Shown in pieces: positions 1 through 9,659 of a DNA stretch of 64,000 bases (the stretch's first letter is position 1; each line of letters begins with the position of its first letter). The stretch covers positions 9,656 to 73,655 of the forward strand of contig NZ_CQAZ01000002.1 in assembly GCF_001152565.1 (NCBI RefSeq), in the 5' to 3' direction. Origin of the DNA: Yersinia pekkanenii. Its GTDB lineage: Bacteria; Pseudomonadota; Gammaproteobacteria; Enterobacterales; Enterobacteriaceae. The translations under genes and the position numbers were made by a program. The notes beneath the pieces are model-generated. The model was not told the DNA's origin. It saw only the letters and a program-made list of their open reading frames with translations, and made no database searches.

Positions 1-759
1 CAGCCATTAGCGCGCCCGCATGATGCGCTGCGCTGCATTACCGCCATGCTGTTTCTCGATAGCCAGCGGCTGGTGCTGTGCATTGGATCACGGCGGCTGC
101 CAGCCAGCGAGTGGTCGCGCGATCTACTGCTAAAACACCGGGAAGGCGCGGTGTGGTTGTGGGATCTCACCAGCCAGCAAGCGCGTTGTCTGGCCGACGG
201 GCTGGGCTATCCGCAAGGGGTTACTCATGGTCGTCAAGCGGATACGCTGCTGGTGACGGAAAGTTGGCGTCATCGGGTGATTGAGCTGTCTCTGGCCCTG
301 CCTGGCATCCGCGTGGTACTGGATAGTTTGCCTGCTTATCCGTCACGCATCGTCGCCAACCACGACGGCAATGGCTATTGGCTGAGCTGCTTTGCCCCAC
401 GCAACCGGCTGGTGGAGTTTATCTTACAGGAGAAAGCCTACCGGCTGGCGATGCTGGCTGAAGTGCTGCCGGAATTCTGGATTGCACCCGCTTATGCCTC
501 TGGTCACAGTTTTCTCGAGCCGCTACAGTGCGGAGGGGTCAAAACCATGGGGGTGCATAAGCCTTGGTCGCCCAGCCGCTCGTGGGGGCTGGTGGTGCGA
601 CTGGATAAACAGGGGCAACCCATTGGCAGCTATCACAGCCGGGCAGATGGGCAACGGCACGGTGTGAACAGCGTATTGGATACCGGTCACGCGCTGTGGG
701 TCGCGTCACGCGGCGGCGATGTACTGATTAATGTGCGCCAGGAGACACAGCATGCATGA
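1..759 (+). CDS. SMP-30/strictosidine synthase-like beta-propeller protein, 5' partial
   Basis: The reading frame is open from the first base of the window to a TGA at 757-759, so the start lies upstream and only the last 252 or so residues are seen. The first internal ATG is at 46. The sequence has the loose repeat pattern of six-bladed propeller lactonases and strictosidine synthase-like proteins (for example the stretches GLGYPQGV, PSRIVANHDGNGYW and HGVNSVL), but no catalytic residue can be assigned with certainty. The end overlaps the start of the following ABC ATPase by 8 bases, so the two are translationally coupled and probably serve the same sugar or lactone substrate. The substrate is unknown. 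Confidence 0.6.
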   Translation, partial: QPLARPHDALRCITAMLFLDSQRLVLCIGSRRLPASEWSRDLLLKHREGAVWLWDLTSQQARCLADGLGYPQGVTHGRQADTLLVTESWRHRVIELSLALPGIRVVLDSLPAYPSRIVANHDGNGYWLSCFAPRNRLVEFILQEKAYRLAMLAEVLPEFWIAPAYASGHSFLEPLQCGGVKTMGVHKPWSPSRSWGLVVRLDKQGQPIGSYHSRADGQRHGVNSVLDTGHALWVASRGGDVLINVRQETQHA

Positions 760-2242
760 GCTGCTGACCTTAGAAAATATCAGTAAACATTATCACGGTG
801 CGCAGGCGCTGGATGAGGTGAGTTTCAGCCTACGTGCCGGTGAAGTCCATGCGCTACTCGGTGAGAACGGCGCGGGGAAATCGACGCTCAGCAAAATTAT
901 AGCGGGGGTGGTCACACCGGAGCACGGTGAACTGCGCTGGGAAGGCCGTCCTGTTAGTTTTACGTCCCCCGGCGAGGCGCGCAAACAGGGTATTGCCATG
1001 GTTTTTCAGGAAACCAGCCTGATCCCATCAATGACCGTAGCGCAGAATATCTGGCTGGGTGATGAGAAGACCTTTAACCGCCTGCGCGACGTCTATATTG
1101 CCGCACAACAGTTTCTGCAAACCCTTAGTTTCCCGGTTGATCCCACCGTGCAAGTCTTGACGCTGGGCGCGGCAAAACGACAAATGGTGGAGATTGCCCG
1201 CGCAGTGCGCCTAAAGGCCAAAGTGATCATTTTCGATGAACCGACCGCCACCTTAACACCCGAAGAAAAACGGCACTTTTTCGCCTTGGTGCGCCGCTTA
1301 CAGAAACAGGGGATCACCCTGGTATTTATTAGTCACGCCATAGAAGAAGCACTGCAACTGGCCGATCGCATCACTATTCTGCGCGACGGCAAACATATTA
1401 TTACCGACGAGGTGCAGGCTTTTAACCGTGAAAGCATTATTGCCCATATGGTGGGTCGAACAACAGATAGCGTCCCGGCGGCGGCAACGCGCACGCCGCG
1501 CCCTGCGGGAGTGAAAATCCTCAGTGTGCAGGATCTCTCGCGCGGCAATGTGGTACGCAATAACGCGTTTTCCCTTTACCGTGGCCAAATTACCGGCATT
1601 TTTGGTCTGGTGGGGTCGGGACGCACCGAGACCGCACGTATTATTGCTGGCATCGACAAGCGGGATTTTTCGCGTGGGGGCACTATTGAGCTTAACGGCC
1701 AGCCGGTGCGTTATCGTGTGCCGCGTCAGGCAATAAAAGAGGGCATCGTCTATGTGACCGAAGACCGTAAATTAGACGGTTTTTTCGAGATGGCAACCAT
1801 TGCCGAGAATCTCTATGCCGGGTTGCTTGCCTCCCGCCAGCATCGTTCACCGTTGGTCAGCCGGCGGGCACAAGCGGCACTGGAGGAACAATGGCGGCGG
1901 CGGCTCAACATCCGCGCGCTCAATCGGCAAGAGCCAGTTGTGGCGCTGTCGGGCGGCAACCAGCAAAAGGTAGTGATCGGCAAAAGTCTGGTACAGCAGC
2001 CGCAACTGATCATCTTTGATGAACCGACACGCGGCGTGGATGTCGGTGCGATCGGCGAAATTCATCAATTGATTAACCAATTGGCGGATGACGGTCTGTC
2101 GGTGGTGGTGATCTCCTCCTATCTGCCGGAGATTCTGGCGCTGTCCGATCGTATTCTGGTGTCGCGGCAGGGGCGAATTGTTGAAGAGTTTACCGCCGGT
2201 CAGGCCGATGAAAAAAGAATCATGTACGCCGCAGTACATTAA
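752..2242 (+). CDS. Carbohydrate ABC transporter, double ATP-binding subunit (RbsA/MglA type)
   Basis: This 496-residue protein holds two fused ABC domains, as in RbsA, MglA and XylG, and would energise uptake of a sugar or related molecule. The first Walker A is GENGAGKST (residues 37-45) and the first Walker B contains IIFDEPTATL. The second domain has the altered P-loop GLVGSGRTE typical of this subfamily, a normal LSGGNQQK signature and a second IFDEPTRGVD. The first signature is degenerate (LGAAKRQ). The ATG at 752 is chosen over an upstream in-frame ATG at 731 because AGGAG lies just before it and the family begins here. It overlaps the preceding gene. No permease or binding protein is in view; they would be expected upstream of the window. 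Confidence 0.85.
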   Translation: MHELLTLENISKHYHGAQALDEVSFSLRAGEVHALLGENGAGKSTLSKIIAGVVTPEHGELRWEGRPVSFTSPGEARKQGIAMVFQETSLIPSMTVAQNIWLGDEKTFNRLRDVYIAAQQFLQTLSFPVDPTVQVLTLGAAKRQMVEIARAVRLKAKVIIFDEPTATLTPEEKRHFFALVRRLQKQGITLVFISHAIEEALQLADRITILRDGKHIITDEVQAFNRESIIAHMVGRTTDSVPAAATRTPRPAGVKILSVQDLSRGNVVRNNAFSLYRGQITGIFGLVGSGRTETARIIAGIDKRDFSRGGTIELNGQPVRYRVPRQAIKEGIVYVTEDRKLDGFFEMATIAENLYAGLLASRQHRSPLVSRRAQAALEEQWRRRLNIRALNRQEPVVALSGGNQQKVVIGKSLVQQPQLIIFDEPTRGVDVGAIGEIHQLINQLADDGLSVVVISSYLPEILALSDRILVSRQGRIVEEFTAGQADEKRIMYAAVH

Positions 2243-2266
2243 GCGGCCAATTTCAGGAGAGCCAAC

Positions 2267-2680
2267 ATGGCCTTAGTGAACTATATCGATGAAGCACAGG
2301 CAGAACCGCGCGTTAAAGCGGTGTTTGACGACATTAAACAGACGCGGCAGGTGGAGACGATTAACAATTTCTGGCAGGCGCTGGCTAACGATCCCGCCGC
2401 GCTGGAGCGCACATGGTCGAGCCTGAAAGCGATTATGTCGCCTAATGGTGAGTTGGATCCGCTGACCAAAGAGCTGATTTACGTTGCAGTCTCAATCACC
2501 AACGGCTGTGATTACTGCACGGTGTCGCATCTGGCGGCGGCACGCAAGGCCGGACTCACTGTGGGTCAGCGCAACGAGCTGCTGGCGATTGTTGGCATGG
2601 CCAATGAAACCAACCGACTGGTGAAAGGATATCAGGTGGATATCGATCCGGCACTGCACAGCTACGCTGCAGGATTATAA
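2267..2680 (+). CDS. Carboxymuconolactone decarboxylase/AhpD-like protein
   Basis: A 137-residue protein of the AhpD/carboxymuconolactone decarboxylase fold. The motif CDYCTVSH (a CxxC followed three residues later by His) is the AhpD-type redox centre, so a peroxidase-related or thiol-disulfide function is more likely than lactone decarboxylation. It starts 24 bases after the ABC ATPase stop and has a strong ribosome binding site (CAGGAGAG), so it is very likely the last gene of the transporter operon. Its role with the transporter is not known. The ruvA control region follows directly. Confidence 0.75.
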   Translation: MALVNYIDEAQAEPRVKAVFDDIKQTRQVETINNFWQALANDPAALERTWSSLKAIMSPNGELDPLTKELIYVAVSITNGCDYCTVSHLAAARKAGLTVGQRNELLAIVGMANETNRLVKGYQVDIDPALHSYAAGL

Positions 2681-2772
2681 TCTCAAGTGCGGATTTTAGT
2701 TACGGCCTACCTGCAAGCCCAAGATCTTTGACGATAGCCTCATTACTATACGAACAGGTTAACTGTTATGAC

Positions 2773-2800
2773 AGGCTGGATATCCATCCAGCCTTTTTTA
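2773..2800 (+). promoter_or_regulatory. LexA (SOS) box of ruvAB within a terminator-like palindrome
   Basis: CTGGATATCCATCCAG at 2776-2791 fits CTG-N10-CAG and closely resembles the SOS box recalled for E. coli ruvA. It is extended to 8-bp arms, AGGCTGGA (2773-2780) and TCCAGCCT (2787-2794), and followed by a T run, so the same bases could also end transcription from the upstream operon. A possible -10, TATAAA, lies at 2804-2809. Confidence 0.75.
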
Positions 2801-2858
2801 TGCTATAAACAGCCATTATGTTTATATCCTAATGTGGGTAAACGAGGAGAAAGTCAAG

Positions 2859-3473
2859 GTGATAGGGCGTCTCAGAGGTATCATTCTGGAAAAACAGCCA
2901 CCGCTGGTGCTGTTGGAAACAAACGGTGTTGGCTATGAAGTCCAACTGCCAATGACCTGTTTTTATGAGCTACCCGACGTGGGGCAGGAAGCCATTATCT
3001 TTACCCAGTTTGTGGTGCGCGAAGATGCCCAGCTTTTGTACGGCTTTAATGATAAGCAGGAGCGGGCATTGTTCCGTGAACTGATTAAAGTTAATGGCGT
3101 CGGGCCGAAACTGGCGTTGGCCATTCTCTCCGGTATGTCTGCACAGCAATTTGTGGCGGCAGTTGAACGTGAAGAGATCACCACACTGGTAAAATTACCG
3201 GGTGTTGGCAAAAAAACGGCTGAGCGGCTGGTAGTCGAAATGAAAGATCGCTTTAAAGGTCTTAATGGTGATCTGTTCAATAATACCGGTGATATCCCGT
3301 TACCTACCAATTCGTCGCAACCATCGGATGCCGATACTGAAGCCGAAGCCGCTTCTGCACTGGTGGCCTTAGGTTATAAACCGCAGGAAGCCAGTCGTTT
3401 GGTGAGTAAAGTTGCCAAACCGGGCGCTGATTGTGAAACCCTGATCCGCGACGCTCTGCGTTCCGCATTATAG
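2859..3473 (+). CDS. ruvA: Holliday junction DNA helicase subunit RuvA
   Basis: RuvA forms the tetrameric platform that binds four-way junctions and loads the RuvB motor during recombination and repair. The 204-residue protein follows E. coli RuvA (203 residues) along its length: N-terminal OB fold beginning IGRLRGI, two helix-hairpin-helix motifs (NGVGPKLA and LPGVGKKTA), an acidic linker and the C-terminal RuvB-binding domain ending DALRSAL. The start is GTG at 2859 with GAGGAG 9 bases upstream; an ATG at 2832 in the same frame would add nine residues not found in the family. It lies 15 bases before ruvB and behind a LexA box. ruvC, its usual neighbour, is not adjacent here because the transporter cluster is upstream. 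Confidence 0.96.
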   Translation: MIGRLRGIILEKQPPLVLLETNGVGYEVQLPMTCFYELPDVGQEAIIFTQFVVREDAQLLYGFNDKQERALFRELIKVNGVGPKLALAILSGMSAQQFVAAVEREEITTLVKLPGVGKKTAERLVVEMKDRFKGLNGDLFNNTGDIPLPTNSSQPSDADTEAEAASALVALGYKPQEASRLVSKVAKPGADCETLIRDALRSAL

Positions 3474-3488
3474 AGTGAGTCATAAAGG

Positions 3489-4493
3489 ATGATTGAAGCA
3501 GACCGCCTGATCTCCGCAGGTGTTATCAATGAGGAAGAGAGCATTGATCGGGCTATCCGCCCTAAACTGTTGACTGAATATGTCGGGCAGCCCCATGTCC
3601 GTGAGCAAATGGAAATTTTCATTCAGGCGGCCAAACAGCGTGGCGATGCACTAGACCATGTGCTGATATTCGGCCCTCCAGGTTTGGGTAAAACCACATT
3701 GGCGAATATTATTGCCAATGAAATGGGGGTGAATCTGCGCACCACCTCCGGCCCGGTGTTAGAGAAAGCGGGTGATTTGGCGGCAATGCTGACCAATCTT
3801 GAACCACATGATGTGTTGTTCATTGATGAAATCCACCGCTTATCACCGGTAGTCGAAGAGATCCTTTACCCAGCAATGGAAGACTATCAACTGGATATCA
3901 TGATTGGCGAAGGCCCTGCAGCACGTTCAATCAAACTTGATTTACCGCCCTTTACCCTCATTGGTGCCACTACTCGTGCGGGTTCGTTGACTTCCCCATT
4001 ACGTGATAGGTTTGGTATTGTGCAGCGGCTGGAGTTTTATCAGGTAGCCGACTTAGAACACATTGTCGCGCGCAGTGCCAAATGCCTGGGGCTGGAGCTT
4101 ACGGCTGAAGGGGCACATCAACTGGCGCGTCGTTCAAGAGGGACGCCACGTATCACCAACCGGTTACTGCGCCGTGTGCGGGACTTTGCCGAGGTTAGGG
4201 CTGATGGGGCTATTAACGGTGATGTGGCGATGAAAGCACTGGATATGCTTAATGTTGATGCCGAAGGATTTGACTTTATGGATCGTAAACTCTTACTGGC
4301 TGTTATCGATAAGTTTATGGGCGGTCCGGTGGGGCTGGATAATCTGGCGGCAGCGATTGGTGAAGAACGGGAAACGATTGAGGATGTTCTGGAGCCTTAT
4401 CTAATCCAACAAGGCTTTATTCAGCGTACTCCCCGTGGGCGTATCGCCACCAATCATGCCTATAAACATTTTGGTATTACCCGCGAAGAGTAA
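3489..4493 (+). CDS. ruvB: Holliday junction DNA helicase ATPase RuvB
   Basis: RuvB is the hexameric AAA+ motor that drives branch migration with RuvA. The 334-residue protein carries Walker [10 protein letters not shown], Walker B VLFIDEIH, sensor 1 IGATTRAG, an arginine-finger region SPLRDRFG, and the C-terminal winged-helix DNA-binding domain ending in FGITREE. The ATG at 3489 follows AAAGGA. It is co-transcribed with ruvA and faces znuB; the convergent gap holds a short tandem repeat array. Confidence 0.97.
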   Translation: MIEADRLISAGVINEEESIDRAIRPKLLTEYVGQPHVREQMEIFIQAAKQRGDALDHVLIFGPPGLGKTTLANIIANEMGVNLRTTSGPVLEKAGDLAAMLTNLEPHDVLFIDEIHRLSPVVEEILYPAMEDYQLDIMIGEGPAARSIKLDLPPFTLIGATTRAGSLTSPLRDRFGIVQRLEFYQVADLEHIVARSAKCLGLELTAEGAHQLARRSRGTPRITNRLLRRVRDFAEVRADGAINGDVAMKALDMLNVDAEGFDFMDRKLLLAVIDKFMGGPVGLDNLAAAIGEERETIEDVLEPYLIQQGFIQRTPRGRIATNHAYKHFGITREE

Positions 4494-4552
4494 ACTGAGT
4501 TAATCAGAGCCGGTGCCAGCGGTGATTTTTATGGGGTTCATCAGGATACACT

Positions 4553-4658
4553 CCATTTAAAACCATTCGCCGGTTTAAGGCCATCCACTGGTTTAAGCTA
4601 TCAGCCAGTTTAAAACTATCCACCAGTTTAAAACTATTCACCAGTTTAAAACTATCCG
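4553..4658. repeat. Tandem array of about 18-bp units downstream of znuB
   Basis: On the minus strand the unit is GATAGTTTTAAACTGGTG; about five copies, increasingly degenerate away from znuB, run through the ruvB-znuB gap. One unit is 17 bases. The first copy overlaps the znuB TAG stop. Most copies include TTTAAA and in-frame stops, so it is not an extended coding repeat. No protein or RNA element of this form is known to me. Confidence 0.8.
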
Positions 4659-5437
4659 CGTGCTTTTTGTGACAGGCTTAGAATAAACATCGCAGCGGCA
4701 CAAAGGACCACTGAAGGCCCGGCTGGGGTGTCATAGCAAGCAGAGAACATTAAACCGCCAGTGACGGCAATAATACCTATGCCGATAGCAATTCCGGCCA
4801 TCTGTTCTGGTGTGCGGGCAAAACGGCGTGCAGCGGCAGCAGGAATTATTAGCAGTGAGGTGATAATCAGTGCACCAACAAACTTCATCGATAGCCCGAT
4901 AGTCAGGGCAGTCACCAGCATTAACAACATCCGCACCCGCTCCAGATTAACCCCATCCACATGAGCCAATTCCGGGCTGACAGTCATTGACAGCAGCGCT
5001 CGCCATTGCCAGCACAACACGCCTAGAACCACAATCACGCCAGCCGCAATCAACCAAATATCACTCAGTGTCACGGAAAGCAGGTCACCAAACAGGTAGG
5101 CCATTAAATCGACCCGGACATTATGCATCAGGCTGACCACCACCAAACCCAATGATAATGCGCTATGAGCCATAATCCCCAGCAGGGTATCGACGGCTAA
5201 CTGTGGGCGGCGTTCCAACCATACCAGAATCAAGGCTAACACCATGGTCATCACAATCACGGCATAAAACGGACTCACATTCAGCAGTAAACCGAATGCC
5301 ACACCCAGTAAAGAGGCATGGGCAAGGGTATCGCCAAAATAGGACATCCGACGCCAGACGACAAAAGACCCCAGTGGGCCAGCCGCAGTTGCCAGCAATA
5401 CACCGGCTAACCAGCCTGGCAGCAATAATTCAATCAT
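4652..5437 (-). CDS. znuB: Zinc ABC transporter permease ZnuB
   Basis: ZnuB is the inner-membrane channel of the high-affinity zinc importer ZnuABC. The 261-residue protein is almost wholly hydrophobic with multiple membrane spans and matches the ABC-3 metal permease family, beginning [20 protein letters not shown] and containing the conserved stretch [13 protein letters not shown]. Its start overlaps the end of znuC by 4 bases (ATGA), so the two are translationally coupled. Its stop lies inside the first unit of the tandem array. Confidence 0.95.
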   Translation of the reverse strand: MIELLLPGWLAGVLLATAAGPLGSFVVWRRMSYFGDTLAHASLLGVAFGLLLNVSPFYAVIVMTMVLALILVWLERRPQLAVDTLLGIMAHSALSLGLVVVSLMHNVRVDLMAYLFGDLLSVTLSDIWLIAAGVIVVLGVLCWQWRALLSMTVSPELAHVDGVNLERVRMLLMLVTALTIGLSMKFVGALIITSLLIIPAAAARRFARTPEQMAGIAIGIGIIAVTGGLMFSACYDTPAGPSVVLCAAAMFILSLSQKARG

Positions 5438-6192
5438 GCGTCACGACTCCCACTGTTCTTCAAAATAATCTTTCCGTGCAAATCATGACGATGATTATGG
5501 TGATGACGATAAACCGCTAACTGCTCGGCTCCGCGAGGACCAAACATAGCAATAAATTCAGGATGAGTTGAAACAACTTCCGGTGCACCTGAGCAGCAGA
5601 TATGTTGGTTAAGACATAATACTTCATCGGTTTTGGCCATCACTAAATGCAAGTCATGGGAAACCATCAGAACGGCACAGCCTAACTCTTTACGTAATTG
5701 CTCAATTAAGTCGTAAAGTGCCAGTTGCCCGTTAACGTCAACACCTTGCGTTGGTTCATCCAGCACTAGCAACTGTGGTTGATTCAGCAATGCTCGGGCC
5801 AGTAGCACACGTTGATTTTCACCGCCGGACAGTTTTTGCATGGGCATTTCTAATAAATGAGCGGCATGTACTCGCTTGAGTGCTGGCAGAATATCAGCCT
5901 TTTTGACCCCCGGTTTCAGCCGCATGAAACGGCTGACAGTGAGTGGCAAGGTGGCATCCAGATGGAGCTTTTGCGGAACATAACCAATACGCAAACCCGG
6001 CTCACGGACAAGCGTGCCTCCGGTGGGAGGGATCAGCCCCAACACCACACGGACCAATGTTGATTTACCTGCGCCATTTGGGCCAAGCAGGGTGAGAATT
6101 CTCCCCGGATGCAGAGATAGGGAAATATCATTCAGTACCCGCCGACTACCAAAAGTGACAGATATCTTATTTAAAGTTACCAATGTAGACAT
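5434..6192 (-). CDS. znuC: Zinc ABC transporter ATP-binding protein ZnuC
   Basis: ZnuC hydrolyses ATP to power zinc import through ZnuB. The 252-residue protein has Walker [10 protein letters not shown], signature LSGGENQR and Walker [13 protein letters not shown] followed by the H-loop SHDLH. The C-terminal tail is rich in histidine ([10 protein letters not shown]), a feature of zinc transport ATPases. It is the first gene of the znuCB unit, transcribed divergently from znuA across a Zur box. Confidence 0.96.
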   Translation of the reverse strand: MSTLVTLNKISVTFGSRRVLNDISLSLHPGRILTLLGPNGAGKSTLVRVVLGLIPPTGGTLVREPGLRIGYVPQKLHLDATLPLTVSRFMRLKPGVKKADILPALKRVHAAHLLEMPMQKLSGGENQRVLLARALLNQPQLLVLDEPTQGVDVNGQLALYDLIEQLRKELGCAVLMVSHDLHLVMAKTDEVLCLNQHICCSGAPEVVSTHPEFIAMFGPRGAEQLAVYRHHHNHRHDLHGKIILKNSGSRDA

Positions 6193-6217
6193 TATGATTA
6201 CGTTTGCAGAACCGATT

Positions 6218-6238
6218 GAATGTTATAATATTACGCTT
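6218..6238. promoter_or_regulatory. Zur box between znuC and znuA
   Basis: GAATGTTATAATATTACGCT in the znuC-znuA gap matches the recalled E. coli znu Zur operator, GAAATGTTATAATATCACATTTC, around its core. It contains TATAAT (6224-6229), a likely -10 hexamer for znuA, so Zur bound with zinc would block both directions. Confidence 0.85.
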
Positions 6239-6267
6239 TATCCAACAAAACGTCGAGAATTCGTATT

Positions 6268-7224
6268 ATGTTACATAAAAATAAATGGCTGAAGCGCGCA
6301 ATGTTAGCCAGCGCAATTTTAGTCGCGAACCCATTTAATATTGCCTCTGCGGCGGTCGTTACATCAGTACGCCCGCTAGGTTTTATCGCTTCTGCTATTG
6401 CCGATGGTGTGTTGCCAACCGAAGTATTATTGCCCGATGGCGCATCACCACACGATTATGCGCTTCGTCCCTCGGATGTCCAGCGGTTACGCAGTGCTGA
6501 GTTGGTTATTTGGGTCGGGCCGGAAATGGAAGCATTCCTGTCAAAACCATTGGCGCAACTTTCTGATAATAAAAAGATTTCTCTGGCACAATTACCTTCA
6601 GTCATTCCTTTATTGATGAAGGGCGATGAACATGATGAGCAGGAAGGTGAAGAGGAAGGGCATGGCCATGATCATGCTAAAGATAATCACAGTGATGAGC
6701 ACCAGCATGGTGAATACAATATGCATATTTGGTTGTCGCCAACCATAGCAAAACAATCAGCAATTGCTATTCACGACAGATTATTGGAACTTATGCCACA
6801 AAATAAGGACAAACTAGATGCAAACCTGCGCCGGTTCGAGGATCAACTCGCGCAAAATGAAAAAAATATTGCTACTATGCTACAGCCTGCCCAAGGTAAG
6901 GGATACTTCGTTTTTCATGATGCCTATGGCTATTTTGAAAAACACTTTGGCTTGAGCCCGTTAGGGTATTTTACAGTCAATCCCGAAATACAACCTGGTG
7001 CGCAGCGTTTACATCAAATTCGAACACAGTTGGTTGAGCACAAAGCGGTATGCGTTTTTGCTGAACCACAATTCAGGCCGGCCATCATTAATGCCGTTGC
7101 CAAAGGAACAAACGTGCGTTCAGGCACTTTGGATCCATTGGGTAGCGGCATAGTATTAGGCAAGGACAGCTATGTGAACTTTTTGTCTCAGCTGTCCAAC
7201 CAATACGTGAGCTGCCTGAAGTAA
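6268..7224 (+). CDS. znuA: Periplasmic zinc-binding protein ZnuA
   Basis: ZnuA captures zinc in the periplasm and delivers it to ZnuB. The 318-residue precursor has a signal peptide ([20 protein letters not shown], cleavage probably after SAA near residue 28). A loop around residues 118-150 is very rich in His, Asp and Glu (for example [12 protein letters not shown]), as is usual in ZnuA. The conserved cluster A-1 metal-binding family motifs [19 protein letters not shown] and FHDAYGYF supply further ligands. It is transcribed alone, divergently from znuCB, under the shared Zur box; mepM follows 20 bases downstream. Confidence 0.95.
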   Translation: MLHKNKWLKRAMLASAILVANPFNIASAAVVTSVRPLGFIASAIADGVLPTEVLLPDGASPHDYALRPSDVQRLRSAELVIWVGPEMEAFLSKPLAQLSDNKKISLAQLPSVIPLLMKGDEHDEQEGEEEGHGHDHAKDNHSDEHQHGEYNMHIWLSPTIAKQSAIAIHDRLLELMPQNKDKLDANLRRFEDQLAQNEKNIATMLQPAQGKGYFVFHDAYGYFEKHFGLSPLGYFTVNPEIQPGAQRLHQIRTQLVEHKAVCVFAEPQFRPAIINAVAKGTNVRSGTLDPLGSGIVLGKDSYVNFLSQLSNQYVSCLK

Positions 7225-7244
7225 GATTAAAAGGATACTCATAA

Positions 7245-8561
7245 GTGCAGCAGATAGTTCGAACTATCACCTTGGCGTATAACAATCTTCCTCGACCTCA
7301 TCGCATCATGCTGGGGTCGTTGACTGTAATGACACTGGCCGTCGCTGTTTGGCGGCCTTTTGTTTATCACCCAGAGCATGATCCTGTTGCTAAAAGTGTG
7401 GTATTAGATACCAGCCAGACGCGTATTTTATTGCCGGAAGCCAGTGAACCCATCGATCAGCCAACCCCTGATGATGAAATTCCCCAAGACGAATTAGATG
7501 CCAAAGATGTCAGTGAAGCTGGCGTCCATGAATATGTTGTTTCAACCGGGGATACCCTTAGTACCATTCTGACTCAGTATGGTATCGACATCTCTGATGT
7601 TTCCTTGCTGGCGACGCAGAATCGCGACTTGCGTAATTTGAAGATCGGGCAGCAAATTTCCTGGACAGTCAATGAAACCGGTGATTTGCAACGTCTGACT
7701 TGGGAAGTTTCTCGTCGTGAAACACGCACTTATGACCGCGTTGGCAATAATTTTAAAGAAACTAAAGAGCTACAGAAGGGCGAGTGGAGCAACAAGGTTC
7801 TGACTGGCCGTCTTGATGGTAGCTTTGTTGCCAGCGCCAAGAAGGCCGGTTTGACCAATGCTGAGATTCGTGCGGTAACTAAAGCATTACAATGGCAGTT
7901 AGACTTTGGCAAACTGCGCAAAGGTGATCAGTTCTCGGTCTTGATGTCACGTGAAATTCTTGATGGTCGCAGTGAGCAAAGCCAGCTAATCGGGGTTCGT
8001 ATGCGCTCCGCAGGTAAGGATTATTACGCCATTCGTGCCGATGACGGTAAGTTTTATGATCGTCAAGGTTCGGGTTTGGCCCGTGGTTTTATGCGTTTTC
8101 CTACCATGAAACAATTCCGTATATCGTCTAACTTTAACCCTCGCCGTCTTAACCCTGTGACCGGCCGTATTGCGCCGCACAAAGGTGTGGATTTCTCTAT
8201 GCCAGTTGGGACACCCGTTCTGGCGGTGGGTGATGGTGAAGTGGTTATTGCAAAACGCAGTGGGGCTGCCGGTAACTATGTTGCCATCCGTCATGGTCGC
8301 CAATACACCACACGTTATATGCATTTGAAAAAGTTGCTGGTTAAGCCGGGGCAAAAAGTGAAGCGGGGTGATCGTATTGCCTTATCAGGTAACACGGGCC
8401 GTTCCACTGGCCCACATTTGCACTATGAATTCTGGATGAACCAGCAAGCTGTTAATCCATTGACCGCTAAGTTACCGCGTTCAGAAGGATTAAGTGGCAA
8501 AGATCGCAGTGAATATCTGGCTATTGCCAAGCAGGTTATTCCACAGTTACAACTGGATTAA
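7245..8561 (+). CDS. mepM: Murein DD-endopeptidase MepM
   Basis: MepM cleaves D-Ala-meso-DAP cross-links to open peptidoglycan for growth. The 438-residue protein has an N-terminal membrane anchor, a LysM domain near residues 98-143 (YVVSTGDTLSTIL, LKIGQQISW), and a C-terminal M23 metallopeptidase domain with zinc-binding HKGVD, the TRYMHL strand and HLHYEF. The start is GTG at 7245 preceded by AAAGGA. It lies 20 bases after znuA, as in E. coli, so zinc supply and this zinc peptidase may be partly co-transcribed. Confidence 0.94.
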   Translation: MQQIVRTITLAYNNLPRPHRIMLGSLTVMTLAVAVWRPFVYHPEHDPVAKSVVLDTSQTRILLPEASEPIDQPTPDDEIPQDELDAKDVSEAGVHEYVVSTGDTLSTILTQYGIDISDVSLLATQNRDLRNLKIGQQISWTVNETGDLQRLTWEVSRRETRTYDRVGNNFKETKELQKGEWSNKVLTGRLDGSFVASAKKAGLTNAEIRAVTKALQWQLDFGKLRKGDQFSVLMSREILDGRSEQSQLIGVRMRSAGKDYYAIRADDGKFYDRQGSGLARGFMRFPTMKQFRISSNFNPRRLNPVTGRIAPHKGVDFSMPVGTPVLAVGDGEVVIAKRSGAAGNYVAIRHGRQYTTRYMHLKKLLVKPGQKVKRGDRIALSGNTGRSTGPHLHYEFWMNQQAVNPLTAKLPRSEGLSGKDRSEYLAIAKQVIPQLQLD

Positions 8562-8624
8562 CCGCTATCCAGTTGCCGCTCTCTACTTGAGTGTTTATAG
8601 CCAAAGAAATTGAAGAGTTCTTCC

Positions 8625-9587
8625 ATGCATAAAGAGAAAAACGACGCCGCTGGTTTCATTCCGGTATTTAAGACGTCCTTCCTACATCCGCGTTTTTGGG
8701 GAGTATGGCTAGGGACTGGGGTAATGGCGGCTATGGCTTATGTTCCACCAAAATTCCGTGATCCATTGCTGGCTGGAATAGGTCGCCTTGCCGGGAAATT
8801 TGCCAAAAGTGCCCGTCGTCGCGCCCGTATTAACCTTCTTTATTGCATGCCAGAACTGCCAGAAGCAGAACGTGAACATATTATCGATCAGATGTTCGCC
8901 ACTGCGGCACAGCCGTTGATGATGATGGCCGAACTGTGCTTTCGTGATCCGAAGAAGGTGTTATCCCGTGTTCATTGGCATGGGTTGGATATCCTGGATG
9001 AGCTGCAACAGCAGGAGCGTAATGTCATTCTGTTGGTGCCTCACGCCTGGTCGATCGATATTCCGGCCATGCTGTTAGCCGAACAGGGCAAGCCGGTTGC
9101 AGGCATGTTCCATCATCAGCGTAATCCTTTAGTGGATTATTTATGGAATAGTGCACGTTTGCGGTTTGGTGGGCGTATCCATGCGCGTGACAGCGGTATC
9201 AAGCCCTTTATCAGTTCAGTTCGTCAGGGGTTCTGGGGCTACTATCTGCCCGATGAGGACTATGGTCCTGAGCAAAGTGAGTTTGTTGATTTCTTTGCTA
9301 CCTATAAGGCGACATTACCGGCGGTGGGGCGCTTGATGAAGGTGTGCCGTGCGGCGATAGTGCCGATGTTCCCAGTTTATAATTATCGTGAACATCGCCT
9401 TGATATCTATATTCGTCCACCGATGGATGATCTGGCTGATGCGGATGACGCTTATATTGCCCGGCGTATGAACGAAGAGGTTGAGCTGTTGGTGAAACCT
9501 AATCCGGAACAATACACATGGATCCTTAAACTATTGAAAACCCGTAAAGAAGGTGAGATAGAGCCTTATGTTCGTAAGGATCTTTAA
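8625..9587 (+). CDS. lpxM: Lipid A late acyltransferase LpxM (MsbB)
   Basis: LpxM transfers a secondary acyl chain from acyl-ACP to the lipid A precursor at the inner membrane. The 320-residue protein matches E. coli LpxM along its length, with the N-terminal membrane helix, the HX4D/E-type motif in VPHAWSIDIPAML and the conserved stretch GYYLPDEDYGPEQSEFVDFF. The ATG at 8625 with AAGAG before it is preferred to an in-frame TTG at 8610. It is followed by a terminator shared with convergent pykA. In Yersinia the late acyltransferases underlie temperature-dependent lipid A acylation (established knowledge). Confidence 0.95.
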   Translation: MHKEKNDAAGFIPVFKTSFLHPRFWGVWLGTGVMAAMAYVPPKFRDPLLAGIGRLAGKFAKSARRRARINLLYCMPELPEAEREHIIDQMFATAAQPLMMMAELCFRDPKKVLSRVHWHGLDILDELQQQERNVILLVPHAWSIDIPAMLLAEQGKPVAGMFHHQRNPLVDYLWNSARLRFGGRIHARDSGIKPFISSVRQGFWGYYLPDEDYGPEQSEFVDFFATYKATLPAVGRLMKVCRAAIVPMFPVYNYREHRLDIYIRPPMDDLADADDAYIARRMNEEVELLVKPNPEQYTWILKLLKTRKEGEIEPYVRKDL

Positions 9588-9610
9588 TCGTAGCTATTAC
9601 GATTGAATAT

Positions 9611-9637
9611 AAAAAGCCCGCTATCAGCGGGCTTTTT
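9611..9637. terminator. Bidirectional terminator between lpxM and pykA
   Basis: AAAAAGCCCGC, a short loop, then GCGGGCTTTTT forms a GC-rich hairpin flanked by A and T runs, able to end transcription from both convergent genes. Confidence 0.9.
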
Positions 9638-9659
9638 GCGTTCAGCGACTTAAAAAAGA

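Noticed and set aside
4553-4658. CRISPR array
   Set aside because: The units are directly adjacent with no spacers and are too short; no cas gene is nearby.
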